The position numbers and the translations under genes are program-made. From Pirellulaceae bacterium (GTDB lineage: Bacteria > Planctomycetota > Planctomycetia > Pirellulales > Pirellulaceae), in contig JADHUC010000001.1 in the NCBI GenBank assembly GCA_016784735.1, positions 124,001 through 188,000 of the forward strand: DNA of 64,000 bases, given 5' to 3'. Below the pieces are notes generated by a model, which was not told the DNA's origin, ran no database searches, and saw nothing but the letters and a program-made list of their open reading frames with translations. Each line of letters opens with the position of its first letter. The first letter of the stretch is position 1. Positions 54,280 to 63,585 of this stretch are shown here, piece by piece.

Positions 54280-57200
54280 TTACGGACGGGATTCCGCCAC
54301 GGAAACATAGGTCGTAACCTGGGACTCGTTGGCGCCGTTATCCGTGACGGTCAGGGTGACCGTATATGCGCCGGCTGAATTGTACGTATGTGAAACGCTG
54401 GCTCCGGTACCGCTGTTCGTATCCCCGAAGTCCCAGACATACGATACGATGCCGCCGTCCGGATCAGAAGATCCGGCAGCATCGAAGTTGACGGTCATGG
54501 GCGCATGGCCGGTGACCTGATCCACGTCCACGTAGGCGACCGGGGCGGTCAAGGAGGGTTCGTGTGTGAGCCGGGGGGTCCATTCCTCAGCCGTCAGCCT
54601 GTCGTATACATTGACTTCGCTCAGCATGAGGCCCTTGCCGGTTGTCTGGGTTACCAGGAACTTGACATACCGGGCGGAGACAGGAGCGCCGAACGGCACG
54701 AATATGTAGTTGCCGCGCAACCCGTAGTCCGGGAATACGTCCCAGTCCGGCGAGTCGTGCCGCGGGTAGAGCGGCCAGTCCACATTCCAGTTGTTGTGAG
54801 CATAGCGGGCCCCCTTGTGCCGATCAGTTCCCCGGGAGGTGAAGGTTGTCCCATCGATGGACGTTTGTACCTCGACGGAGTAAGGAAAACGCACATCAGA
54901 AGGGCTGTAGGCATAGGCATCCACTCGTGCACCGCCCACGGATTGAGCCGAGCCGAGGTCCACGGTGATATCGAGAGTTCCTACGCCGTTGGGCCAATGG
55001 GCCAGTTCGGTGGCCGGCCATGAGCCTTCAACCTGCGGAAAGCGGATCAGGCCATCGGTCAACTCGCCAGCCTCGGCGCCGTAGGTGGCCGAAGCCGGGT
55101 TGGTCGATTGCGTGTACGGCTTGCCGATTGAAAGTACCTGAGAGTAGTCGAAACGTTCCTGGGGAATTGCATACCTGTCGCCATGGTCGGTAGCGTCTGA
55201 ATAGCCCCGTGTCACCGTTTCCGGCGATGACCCTTCGAGATTGACCCGTATCCAATTCATCCGTGGCTGTATGTCCCCTCCACAGTTCACGTTGTACTTG
55301 TGCGGCAGGCACGTAACACGTTCGGTATGCGTTCGGGTAGTACCGCCGCTATTCGGGTCGGCCGGCAGAGGTTCGTAGTACTCGGTCCAGTTGTAGGTGA
55401 CCTCAATCGGTTTGAAGGTTGTGTCAGCGGCTTCGTTGTCGACTTCCATCCGCAGGAGGGATGAGCCGGCCCAACTGTTGGCCCCGCGAAAGAGGAATCG
55501 AAACTGCACGCCGGTCACGTTCGGCGTGGTGATATCGAACTGCTCGTAGTGTGTCTGATGGCGACGCTTCTGTGTCGGCGTGTCCTGAGTATCGCGATTG
55601 TATTGGCCCACGTCGGTCCACGTACTACTCCAACTGCCGTCATACAGCTTGTATTGGAATTTGACATAGTTGGTGGCGGCGCCGCCCCAGTTGGATACCC
55701 ATATGTCACCGCCCATGCGTGCGCGCGAAATTGCGCGCGGGGCGTCGAGTTGGAACGTGACCCACGCTTCCCGAGCAGGATCATCGCGACCGATCACGGG
55801 TCGACTCGACGACTGGTCGGCCAGACACGCGATGTTGCTCGAGTCGATTACGTAGTCAAGATATTGATCGTTCTTGAGCATGGGCCTGAGGGTCTTGGTC
55901 TCGATCTGGCGGTTCGTGTCAATGTCCACCGTGATGAGGTTTTCGCCCAGCCTGAGCGTGGGAAGCGACTGTCGGTTTACCGTGGTCCTGGTCTTGATGG
56001 TGATGCTGTTCAGACCGCAATCGGTCACGGAGTCCTTGGCCATGATACGCACACGCACGTAGTAGTCGAGGATCATGCGGAGGTTGTCGGCCGCGTAGGT
56101 GCCTTTGAGCGTGTCGGTTGCATTCAGATCGACGTTTACCGTGCCGGTGGAGCCGTTGTTCCACACTTCCAGCCAACTGCCGCCCGCGTCAGCGGACACT
56201 TCGATGACGGCCGTATCATTGGCGTCCCGACGATAAAGTTCCGCCTCGATCGTACAGGCCGTTAGCAGGTTGGCGCACTCGACTTTGAATACGGCTACAG
56301 CCTCGGTTCCCATGGCCGACGGATGGATGGCAGGCGTGCCTCGTTGGAAGTCGGTAATGGACTCAAACTGATTGTCATCGGAAAGGTCCGGAGTAAACAC
56401 CCATTCACCGTTGCCTTGGGCCTTGTGATTCTTGTCGGGATAGCCGCCGGTGCTGGTGGGATAGAAGTAATCCATGTCGGAATGCGTGGGGTCCAGGCAC
56501 TTCCAGTAGCGAGTGTAGTGCTGATTGTCCTTCAGGTTGAGAACGTACCGGTAGATCGAGTGTGTCCCACCCGTGTGGTATGTGACCAATTTCGGATCCC
56601 TTCCCGAATCAGGCAGGGTCAGCCAATTCTCCGTCATGGTATCTTCATTTGGATTTCCCCAGATGCGGGAGCAAACCGTACCTGAACCGGGGCGACCAGT
56701 GATCCAGGCCATGATCGGCGTGTGGTCATCGCTGCCGTCCCGATTGGGTAGATAGCCGTCCGTGTCGCGGCAGATTGCACCAGGTGTATGATAAAAGAGG
56801 TTGTGATAGCGCCGGTTCGGCCAGATACCGCACGAACCGGCAACATCATCCATTTCCACGATGGAGAGGATCTTGCCGTCACAGTCCAGACCGTAGAATT
56901 TGGTCGAACCGTCGATGTAGTGGCGTCCACCATCGTATTCGATCTCGGGGACGGTGTGGTGGACGGTCGGTGCCGGGCCTCCGCTCAGTTCATAATGGCG
57001 GCCGACCCAGCCCATGCCTCCTTCGGCAACGGCGATGAACGCGGCGGTCCAGTGGGCGCAGAAGCCCGGATTGGGAAGGTTGTTGAATGTGAGAATCGGC
57101 TCGATCGGCTCCCAGTCATGATTGGAGGAGGCCTGATCGCCGAGGGCAAACATCCAGTACGAAAGGACCCGGGCCTTTTCGTCGTTGGTAGTCCAATTGT

Positions 57201-57351
57201 CAGTGGCACTGGCGGCAAAACTCGGCAGATCGGTCAAATCCGGCGTGTTGTCGCTCAGTACCTTGATGTTGAATACGTCGGCTTCAAGCACGCTTCCACT
57301 ACCCAACAGCAAAACGACGATCACGAAACGCAACAAGTTCCCCCGCGTCAT
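54280..57351 (-). CDS. Transglutaminase-like multidomain secreted protein with discoidin-like and PKD domains
   Basis: 1023 residues from ATG 57351, with GGGGGA eight bases upstream. Signal peptide TRGNLLRFVIVVLLLGSGSV. Residues 40-180 hold a transglutaminase-like core: PGFCAHWTAAFIAVAEGG (Cys about 98), TVHHTVPEIEYDGGRHYIDG (His 131/132, Asp about 147). Beta-sandwich segments cover 330-700. A discoidin-like F5/8 C domain lies at about 770-920 (SVGGARVDAYAYSPSDVRFP, ARYVKFLVTQTTGKGLMLSE). A PKD domain closes the protein (AAGSSDPDGGIVSYVWDFGD, AYTVTLTVTDNGANESQV). In bacteria the fold is usually a protease or amidase; with glycan-binding domains it might trim a glycoprotein or peptidoglycan-linked substrate. 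It stands alone, with no close operon partner. Confidence 0.8.
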   Translation of the reverse strand: MTRGNLLRFVIVVLLLGSGSVLEADVFNIKVLSDNTPDLTDLPSFAASATDNWTTNDEKARVLSYWMFALGDQASSNHDWEPIEPILTFNNLPNPGFCAHWTAAFIAVAEGGMGWVGRHYELSGGPAPTVHHTVPEIEYDGGRHYIDGSTKFYGLDCDGKILSIVEMDDVAGSCGIWPNRRYHNLFYHTPGAICRDTDGYLPNRDGSDDHTPIMAWITGRPGSGTVCSRIWGNPNEDTMTENWLTLPDSGRDPKLVTYHTGGTHSIYRYVLNLKDNQHYTRYWKCLDPTHSDMDYFYPTSTGGYPDKNHKAQGNGEWVFTPDLSDDNQFESITDFQRGTPAIHPSAMGTEAVAVFKVECANLLTACTIEAELYRRDANDTAVIEVSADAGGSWLEVWNNGSTGTVNVDLNATDTLKGTYAADNLRMILDYYVRVRIMAKDSVTDCGLNSITIKTRTTVNRQSLPTLRLGENLITVDIDTNRQIETKTLRPMLKNDQYLDYVIDSSNIACLADQSSSRPVIGRDDPAREAWVTFQLDAPRAISRARMGGDIWVSNWGGAATNYVKFQYKLYDGSWSSTWTDVGQYNRDTQDTPTQKRRHQTHYEQFDITTPNVTGVQFRFLFRGANSWAGSSLLRMEVDNEAADTTFKPIEVTYNWTEYYEPLPADPNSGGTTRTHTERVTCLPHKYNVNCGGDIQPRMNWIRVNLEGSSPETVTRGYSDATDHGDRYAIPQERFDYSQVLSIGKPYTQSTNPASATYGAEAGELTDGLIRFPQVEGSWPATELAHWPNGVGTLDITVDLGSAQSVGGARVDAYAYSPSDVRFPYSVEVQTSIDGTTFTSRGTDRHKGARYAHNNWNVDWPLYPRHDSPDWDVFPDYGLRGNYIFVPFGAPVSARYVKFLVTQTTGKGLMLSEVNVYDRLTAEEWTPRLTHEPSLTAPVAYVDVDQVTGHAPMTVNFDAAGSSDPDGGIVSYVWDFGDTNSGTGASVSHTYNSAGAYTVTLTVTDNGANESQVTTYVSVAESRP

Positions 57352-57769
57352 GGTCAATCCCCCGTCACCTGCAAAACGTTCTAGTCGTCTGTAACGTCCT
57401 TACCGATGGACGCGAGAGGATCACGTCTACTCCGGCCGACTGATAGCGATTTCAATTCCACAGCGATCGCGACTCTACCATGGAAGGCGCTCGTGTTCCA
57501 CTGAGCCATACACCAGTCCCGGCAAAGGTTTGGATTCCGGTTCATCCTAGAAACTCGCGTTGCCATCAATCTAGCCCGGCGGTCCGCCAGGTGCAATTCT
57601 GCGCGAATCGGTTTTCCCGGCGAGGTAATGTCTTATGCGTCTGTTGAGGCATGGCCGCCATCTGTTGCGCAGCTTGGTGCTCGGCGGGATCCGAGGTAGG
57701 ATCCCCCTGTTCTGTCATCGACTGCCCCGCGCTCGTAGAACCGCCGAGGACGTGCTATGATTACGTGCG
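57352..57769. other. Gap between divergent genes
   Basis: About 420 bases between two genes that point away from each other. A minus-strand frame of 71 codons (57381-57596) has no start site of quality. A tRNA-like stretch near 57480-57560 was examined and rejected. Promoters for both neighbours must lie here but none is clear. Confidence 0.5.
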
Positions 57770-58867
57770 ATGCAACGTCGAACCTTCCTTCAAAGCGGTC
57801 TTGGAACAGCCTTGGCGGCCCCGCTGATCTCCGCTGTCGAGCAGGATAAGCTGGACGCCGCAGCCGGAGTATTGACGAAAGCGGCGGCGGAAGGCCAAGT
57901 CTACGCGGCGGTCCTCTGTGTCCGTCAAGGCAAGGACGTTTTCGCCAAGTCCTTCGGCGCGTCCACATCAGCAGACGACATTTTCCTGCTGGCTTCGATC
58001 TCGAAGCCGATGTCCGCGGCGGCTCTGATGACGCTCAACGACCAAGGCAAGTTTCATCTCGATGACCCGGTCAAGAAGTTCATCCCGGAGTTCACCGGCG
58101 GTGTAAAGTACAGAATCACGATTCGGCAGTTGCTCACGCATGTTTCGGGCCTTCCGGATCAATTGCCCGGGAACCAATCTCTGCGAAGGCGCCACGCCAA
58201 GCTATCGGAGTTCGTCGACGAGGCCATCCGCACGCCGCTACTTTTCGAGCCGGGCTCCCGGTACAAGTACTCCAGCATGGGGATCCTCGTGGCTTCCGAA
58301 GTGGCGCACCGTATCAGTGGAACGGCATTCCTTGACTTCATCGACAAAACCGTCTTCCGCCCGTTAGAGATGGGCCATTCCGCCTTAGGGCTTGGACGGT
58401 TCAAACTCGAAGAAACAGTAAGCTGCCAAGTCCTGGATGCCGCGCCGGAATCCGGCGCTGGCGAGCCAACGGCCAAGGAGTGGGATTGGAACAGTGCATA
58501 CTGGCGCAAGCTCGGGGCGCCGTGGGGCGGTGCGCACGCCTCGGCGCCGGACGTCGCACGGTTCTTCGCCGAGTTTCTTCATCCGGCGGGCAAGGTTGTC
58601 AAGCCGGAAACCGCTCGCCTGATGGTGCGCAATCACAATCGCGAAGGTCTGACGCCCCGCGGGCTCGGCTTTGCCATCGGTGCCGAGGCCGGCAGTCCGG
58701 GCTGCTCGGAGAGAACCTTTGGCCACACCGGCGCGACAGGCACTCTCGCTTGGGCCGATCCCGCGACCCATACGATCTGCGTCGTGCTCACGACGTTGCC
58801 CGGGCGGGCCGCCAATCCACACCCTCGCAAGCTCGCCTCGGATCGCGTCGCCAAGGCCGTCGCCTGA
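57770..58867 (+). CDS. Serine hydrolase (class C beta-lactamase/DD-peptidase fold), exported
   Basis: 365 residues from ATG 57770. A TAT-like signal (MQRRTFLQSGLGTALAAP) is followed by a complete beta-lactamase-type fold: SxxK in LLASISKPM (S76, K79), the Tyr motif in RYKYSSMG (Y167-S-S169) and HTG in FGHTGATG (319-321). The region around ITIRQLLTHVSGLP is typical of the family, which includes esterases, D-amino-acid amidases and DD-peptidases as well as true beta-lactamases. I do not call it a resistance gene. Although blaI/blaR1-like genes are 17 kb away, no GCGAA/TTCGC dyad is visible in its upstream region. Monocistronic. Confidence 0.88.
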   Translation: MQRRTFLQSGLGTALAAPLISAVEQDKLDAAAGVLTKAAAEGQVYAAVLCVRQGKDVFAKSFGASTSADDIFLLASISKPMSAAALMTLNDQGKFHLDDPVKKFIPEFTGGVKYRITIRQLLTHVSGLPDQLPGNQSLRRRHAKLSEFVDEAIRTPLLFEPGSRYKYSSMGILVASEVAHRISGTAFLDFIDKTVFRPLEMGHSALGLGRFKLEETVSCQVLDAAPESGAGEPTAKEWDWNSAYWRKLGAPWGGAHASAPDVARFFAEFLHPAGKVVKPETARLMVRNHNREGLTPRGLGFAIGAEAGSPGCSERTFGHTGATGTLAWADPATHTICVVLTTLPGRAANPHPRKLASDRVAKAVA

Positions 58868-59148
58868 ACAATCGCCACGGGTCGAGGTTTACTTCACGCT
58901 TGCCAAGCTTGTTGGTTACGCCTCACACGATTCTGAGCCAGCGTCGCCGACTCGCAGCCCGGAAGTAACGTTACTGTGATCGCGCAGAGAAGCGTCATCA
59001 ATGGGTGGTTTGATGGGACAGTTCCAAAACTGGCGGTGAGACTGGCTGCGAACCTCGGAAGCCTGACGGACGCGGATCACGGGGCAACGCAACGTCCCCA
59101 TTCGTTTCAAAGCGGTCAAGGTGGCGATCCTGGTTCTAGAGCCCGTCG

Positions 59149-61020
59149 CTATTCGCCCGGATACGTGTAAACGGCGGAGACGCTCTTAGTCGGCTGCCTG
59201 GATGCAAATCGGCTGTATGCTGTGGCGGTTAGATGATACTCGGCTCCCCGTCTGGTTGGCGTCCAGTCACAGGTGAATGGCGCGGTCGCATCCGTGCCGA
59301 CGGGCAGGTTGTCCACGTAGAACGTGACAAATCGGACATTCTCCGGTTGCGCCACGGTTGCTGTGATTCGCCGTGTCCCACGGTCTGTGGCCGCGGGCGG
59401 CTCCAGCGCCACGTCGTAGGAGTAGTCCCTGCTGAACTCGAATGCCCCGATGTCCGGCAGGGCATCCTGGTAGGCCAGGACAACCGAATCTCCCTGCCGC
59501 CAGGTGATGGGAGGGCTGACGGTCAACGTGTTCGTGGCGTGGTCAACCTTTACCACGCGTGTCACGGCATCCGCCCCGACCCTGATCAGGTCGCCCAAGA
59601 CCAGATTATGCCCGTCGATGAAGAACCCGGCTTCCTCGACTGTGAACGACCTCCCGATGCCTGCCGCCGAAGCGACCACGGTCAGCGGCCTGCCCGCATC
59701 GATGGCGTGTGAGTTCTCTGCGAGGTACAGAACATCCCTTTCGTAGTCGGCGAAGTTGATGCCGGCCGTGACGACGCAGCTCGCGTGGCCGCCGGACTTC
59801 TCGCAGGCGTTGTTGCTCAGTTCGGCCTGGCAGCCCTCGCCCACCGAGATGATCCGGCCGAATTCAGGGCGGCAGACGGCGTAGAAGATCGTGTTCAGCA
59901 CGTAGTTTCCGACGCTGGGATTGTCGCCTTCGGTGTTGAAGCCGATCATGACCCAGCTTTTCTTGTCCGGCCTGGCGACGCACAGGTCTACCAGCGTGTT
60001 GTTGTAGAAGTGGACGTTGTCGATGGCGCCGAACTGGCAGGCGTAGCTGCCCATGCGCAGGGCGACGTTGCCGCGAATCACGAACTCCTTTTCCCCTGAG
60101 CGCGGCCGGGTTTCGTCACGGATTTGGTTGAAGTGCGAGTTGAGTTCCAGGTTGGCCGACGCCCAGTTGTATTCGAACACATTGTGGTCGGAAGGTTTCC
60201 CGGGAACGCCGTACGGCTGCCATATGTCGACGTGCGCCTTGTCTCCGCTGCCGTCCGGAAAGTCGGAATTCTTGAAATCGTGGAAGTAGTTGTTGCGTAT
60301 GATATTGAACGCGCCATTCGTATCCACGAAGTCCAGCACGTGTGAGATGTCGTTGTATTCGATCAAGGTGTGGTTGCACAGGAGGTTGATTGCGTTGTGG
60401 CCCCTGGCCTCTCCGGGCAGCCCCTGCGGATATCCGGTCCATGCAATCACGTTGCCGCAGATGACATTGTAGTCCGATGTGCCGTAGTAGGCGTTGTTGC
60501 GGATGGCTTGGCCAAGCGTGTGGTGGATGTAGTTGTTCAGGAACTCGCAATGATGCGAAGCATATACCTCGATCCCATGACGGTACTGCTTGCTGTTCTG
60601 CGTGATCTCAAAGCCGATGACCCGGATGTACTGCTTCCTGAGGAGACCGACATGCCGGATGATCGGCTTCGCGTCTCCGCCTCTGCCAACATAGGCGATC
60701 GGAGCCCCATCCGTGCCGCTGTTCCTCGGGGCGATCTCCTCCTCATACGTCCCCGCCCCGACGACCACCGTCTGCCCGGCGGTCAACGTCGCATTGGCCT
60801 TCCCGATCGTCTTCCACGGCAGGTCCGGCGAAGTCCCGGTATTCCCGTCACTGCTCTGCGGAATCCGTTGATCAATGTAAAACAAAGCCGGCTCGCCAGC
60901 GCCTCCAACAACGCCGGCCTGAGGCTGGGCGGCGCACACGCCAGCCACGGCAAACCATATAGCGAGCACCGCCCCAGCCAGGCGTGCTTTGCAGCATACT
61001 TGCAGAAATCCAGATGTCAT
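59149..61020 (-). CDS. Secreted right-handed beta-helix protein with C-terminal Ig-like domain
   Basis: About 623 residues; I chose the ATG at 61020 (GGAG eight bases upstream) over 61038. Signal peptide RLAGAVLAIWFAVAGVCA. DUF1565-type entry: DGNTGTSPDLPWKTIGKAN, GQTVVVGAGTYEEEIAPR. Helix coils at about 120-430 are well formed (YIRVIGFEITQNSKQYRHGI, CEFLNNYIHHTLGQAIRNNA, LIEYNDISHVLDFVDTNGAF, NVHFYNNTLVDLC). A small beta domain (FFIDGHNLVLGDLIRVG) matches the one in the 41.4-43.5 kb gene. The last 100 residues look like an Ig-like domain (VRFVTFYVDNLPVGTDATAP). Likely a pectate-lyase-fold enzyme or binder. Confidence 0.86.
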   Translation of the reverse strand: MTSGFLQVCCKARLAGAVLAIWFAVAGVCAAQPQAGVVGGAGEPALFYIDQRIPQSSDGNTGTSPDLPWKTIGKANATLTAGQTVVVGAGTYEEEIAPRNSGTDGAPIAYVGRGGDAKPIIRHVGLLRKQYIRVIGFEITQNSKQYRHGIEVYASHHCEFLNNYIHHTLGQAIRNNAYYGTSDYNVICGNVIAWTGYPQGLPGEARGHNAINLLCNHTLIEYNDISHVLDFVDTNGAFNIIRNNYFHDFKNSDFPDGSGDKAHVDIWQPYGVPGKPSDHNVFEYNWASANLELNSHFNQIRDETRPRSGEKEFVIRGNVALRMGSYACQFGAIDNVHFYNNTLVDLCVARPDKKSWVMIGFNTEGDNPSVGNYVLNTIFYAVCRPEFGRIISVGEGCQAELSNNACEKSGGHASCVVTAGINFADYERDVLYLAENSHAIDAGRPLTVVASAAGIGRSFTVEEAGFFIDGHNLVLGDLIRVGADAVTRVVKVDHATNTLTVSPPITWRQGDSVVLAYQDALPDIGAFEFSRDYSYDVALEPPAATDRGTRRITATVAQPENVRFVTFYVDNLPVGTDATAPFTCDWTPTRRGAEYHLTATAYSRFASRQPTKSVSAVYTYPGE

Positions 61021-61410
61021 TCCGGTCTCTCCAGCCATTCATTGACGTTCAGATAGACAATGCCGCTCTCGTGAACAATCTTTGTCGAATGGGCCAGGAT
61101 CCCGCTGGTCGCCTTCCCCCCAACCCGGACCCAATCCTGATCGTTCCATAGCCGCAGAGCTGACGTTTCGACAACTCCCTGTGCGCATCGGCCCGTCGAT
61201 TATTCGTCCGTCCCACAGACCTCGTGCCGCAAATGCGTGTCATCATTCTGATGTTCGAGGTCCCAAGAATCAATAAGCCGCGCGCCCCCGGGCACGCCGG
61301 ATGGCCGTGTGCCAATACCGGTCGTTTTTTGGGACTGCGGGGCCTGCCCGACACCGAGGGCGGCCGCGCAGCGGCTTGGACTGAACGCCATGATGGGGGA
61401 CCACGTGAGA
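61021..61410. other. Gap without a supported gene
   Basis: About 390 bases between two minus-strand genes. Frames are Arg/Pro-rich shadows. I see no terminator or insertion sequence end. Confidence 0.5.
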
Positions 61411-62037
61411 TCACGGGTCAATCACGAACGGTTGGTTCACCACTTCATACTGCGAATTGACGACGGATGCATTCAGGAATGCCGTTGATGTAGTATTGCG
61501 ACGGCCATGACTCGCGTGGTTATGCCCAAAGCAATGGATTGTCGGTTTGAGTTCATCGACACGTGCGAGAAGATGTGAGCAACCCGCATGGATTCTGGGA
61601 TTGGTCGGGCTGTCTAGAATGCGCCAGGGTGGCGTATGAGTGATAAGTACATCCGTGTTGTCCGGAATGAGCTTCCATTTCACTTTCAGTTCGGAATCCG
61701 ACAGGTAGTATGCCCATCCCTGAAGCTGCGGTACCCACGGCGCACCATAGAAGTGAACGCTGCGGAATACGAAGGGACTATCTTGAAGATACACGGCGTT
61801 TTGAAACACGTTGCGGCCGGCCGCGTGACGTCCTTGGGCGACGAAATCATGGTTTCCACCAGTGCAAAGGATCAGATCGAAAGGTTGACGTGCAAACCAG
61901 TCGTCTAAACAAACAAGATCGTCTTCGTCACCAGAGAATCCATTGCAGAAGTCGCCGCAGTGTATCAGAACCTCGCCTGAAAGCGGAGCAAGGTTTTCAT
62001 GCCTGCTGTGCGTGTCACTGACGATGACCAAACGCAT
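61411..62037 (-). CDS. Calcineurin-like metallophosphoesterase
   Basis: 208 residues from ATG 62037, with GGGAG eleven bases upstream. All five metal-site motifs are present: VIVSDTHSRH (D-x-H), LIHCGDFCNG (GD), CTGGNHDFVA (GNHD), LITHTPPW (H-x-x) and HCFGHNHASHG (GHxH). Length and motif spacing fit the small cytoplasmic group of phosphodiesterases acting on nucleotides or phosphoproteins; no signal is visible. The open frame continues upstream into a transposase remnant, making an apparent 500-residue fusion. I take this as chance read-through created by decay of the transposase, because the phosphoesterase is complete from its own ATG. Confidence 0.87.
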   Translation of the reverse strand: MRLVIVSDTHSRHENLAPLSGEVLIHCGDFCNGFSGDEDDLVCLDDWFARQPFDLILCTGGNHDFVAQGRHAAGRNVFQNAVYLQDSPFVFRSVHFYGAPWVPQLQGWAYYLSDSELKVKWKLIPDNTDVLITHTPPWRILDSPTNPRIHAGCSHLLARVDELKPTIHCFGHNHASHGRRNTTSTAFLNASVVNSQYEVVNQPFVIDP

Positions 62038-62084
62038 CGAGTACCGATCTCCCAACGGGTTCTCAGTCGTGGCAATGCCGGCGA

Positions 62085-62843
62085 GTCCGGCTACGCGATC
62101 AGTATGTGCTCCTGCGGCCGGGCGGCCATGGCCCTTATCATGTGTTTCGTGTCGACGGTGTGGCACATGCTCAAGATCGTCTAACTCTTCGACGAAGAAC
62201 TCTTGAAGCGCTTGATGCAACGTTGGCTGATTGTCTTTCACGGCCAACACGTAGTCGCCACCGCCGCGCTTGATCTTCTTGGCGATCTCCTTCTGGCAAC
62301 CCATCGCGTCGATCGTGACCACTGCGCCTTGGATGTCGATTTGGTCGATCAAGTCGGGAATTGCCGTGATTTCGTTCGATTTCTCCTCCGTCGCTATCTG
62401 TCCCAAGGCGATGCCTTGCTCACTCGCCCAGGCACTGACCAAGTGCAACGGGCCTAGGCCACCTGCGCCATCGTGCGAACGACGCATCGTCTTCCCATCG
62501 ATGGCAATCGTGCGATGCGAACCGTCCGCGTCGCCCGTAAGGCATTCGGCGATCCAACGTTGAAAGCACTCTTGAAACGCTTCGGGCTTCAGCGCCGAGA
62601 GAATGCGACGCAAACAGCCCCGAGATGGAATGCCATTGGGCAACTCAAGCAATTGTCCCAGTCTTTCTTGGCTTTGGCCCAACGCTCGATTGCCGTGAGT
62701 CCTTCGCAACCGACGATCACGCCACAGACGGCGATCACAATCACGTCCACCAAAAGATGGCGACGGTTGCGCGTATGCCGCGGATCGGGCAGCGACTCGA
62801 AATACTTGACAACAGAATCCAACGAAACGGTAGCACCAGCCAT
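62085..62843 (-). mobile_element. ISAs1-family (H-repeat type) transposase, frameshifted and truncated
   Basis: The start at 62843 gives VKYFESLPDPRHTRNRRHLL, then VIVIAVCGVIVGCEGLTAIE, the typical N-terminus of the family. Near 62625 the frame shifts. The second frame continues LGQLLELPNGIPSRGCLRRI, RTIAIDGKTMRRS (first catalytic Asp), VVTIDAMGCQKEIAKKI (second Asp), YVLAVKDNQPTLH and RRHETHDKGHGR, then fades after GLAGIATTENPLGDRYS. The C-terminal third with the catalytic Glu is absent. I could not find flanking inverted repeats or a target duplication. It is dead as a transposase but shows that an IS once sat here, between the phosphoesterase gene and a broken PQQ gene. Confidence 0.85.
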
Positions 62844-62951
62844 CGGTCATCCTCCATGCGATCGCAACCACGCGCGGCGCACCGCGCACCGCAAACTGGA
62901 TGATGTATAACACAATGAAAGTTGTCGCGCTAGCTCGCCTGGGTTGCCTAC

Positions 62952-63469
62952 CTATGCGCGCTGGCCCTGCAATTCACCGTCACCAAGATCGACCGGGGTC
63001 GAAGATGCTCGAGCTTGTCGGTTGAAGCCAAAGAGTGGGTTCTCGGCCGCCCAGATCTCCCGTCCGGTTCTTCGGTCAAGACAGAGCACGGCCGTATTGA
63101 GCGCCGGCGTCGTCAAATAGACCCGGTCGTCATCGATATGGGCAGCCGCTTTCCAAGGCCAACCAACCGGATATTGCCAAACCAGCTTACCGAGAGTGGG
63201 CCCCGGCTCTGTGGTTATTCCGGTGTGTGCAACATCTCCGCCCATCGACGGCCAATCCGCGCCAACGCAGGGCTCGACGCCGTCCGAATCTCGGGCTTCG
63301 GAGGGGCTTGCCGCCCCGGCCCGGCCAGCATCTGGGCAACCGAGTGCATCTTCGAGAGATCCCGCCCTTCGTTCAGCGCGAGCCAGTATCGTTCTTCCAG
63401 ACTTTGACCGGATGCCGAAGTTACTACCAACGCTACGAGAACGGGCAGGAGGTGAATCGACCGTTCCAT
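62952..63469 (-). pseudogene. PQQ-like beta-propeller protein, N-terminal part, frameshifted and truncated
   Basis: ATG 63469 (GGAG five bases upstream; ATG 63472 overlaps it) gives a signal peptide (ERSIHLLPVLVALVVTSASG) and EERYWLALNEGRDLSKMHSV. Around 63240 the frame must shift to reach the standard PQQ opening ADWPSMGGDVAHTGITT, followed by LGKLVWQYPVGWPWKAAAHI and LCLDRRTGREIWAAENP. It breaks off soon after (STPVDLGDGELQGQRA) beside the transposase remnant. Only about 170 of an expected 400-900 residues remain, so the IS insertion or a linked deletion probably removed the rest. Confidence 0.7.
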
Positions 63470-63585
63470 CATGTCTCCGTGTGTGTCTATCTTGCTAAAC
63501 GATTTTAGACGAAGCATGTATTACTCCAATTGGGCCTGACAATTATGCGGGAGTAGGCGGGCAAATGCAGACGGAGTGATCGTCT

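Noticed and set aside
57480-57560. tRNA-like stretch on the minus strand (GGCTCAGTGGAACACGAGCG)
   Set aside because: The D-arm-like and T-arm-like pieces are in the wrong order and no acceptor stem pairs; at most a decayed fragment.
57381-57596. 71-codon minus-strand frame between two divergent genes
   Set aside because: No ribosome binding site, no recognisable fold, and it overlaps the tRNA-like stretch.
57770-58867. Calling the serine hydrolase a beta-lactamase regulated by the nearby blaI
   Set aside because: SxxK, Tyr and HTG motifs occur in many esterases and peptidases, and no GCGAA/TTCGC dyad stands upstream.
61411-62913. A single 500-residue open frame that looks like a transposase-phosphoesterase fusion
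   Set aside because: The transposase part is frameshifted and truncated, and the phosphoesterase is complete from its own ATG at 62037.
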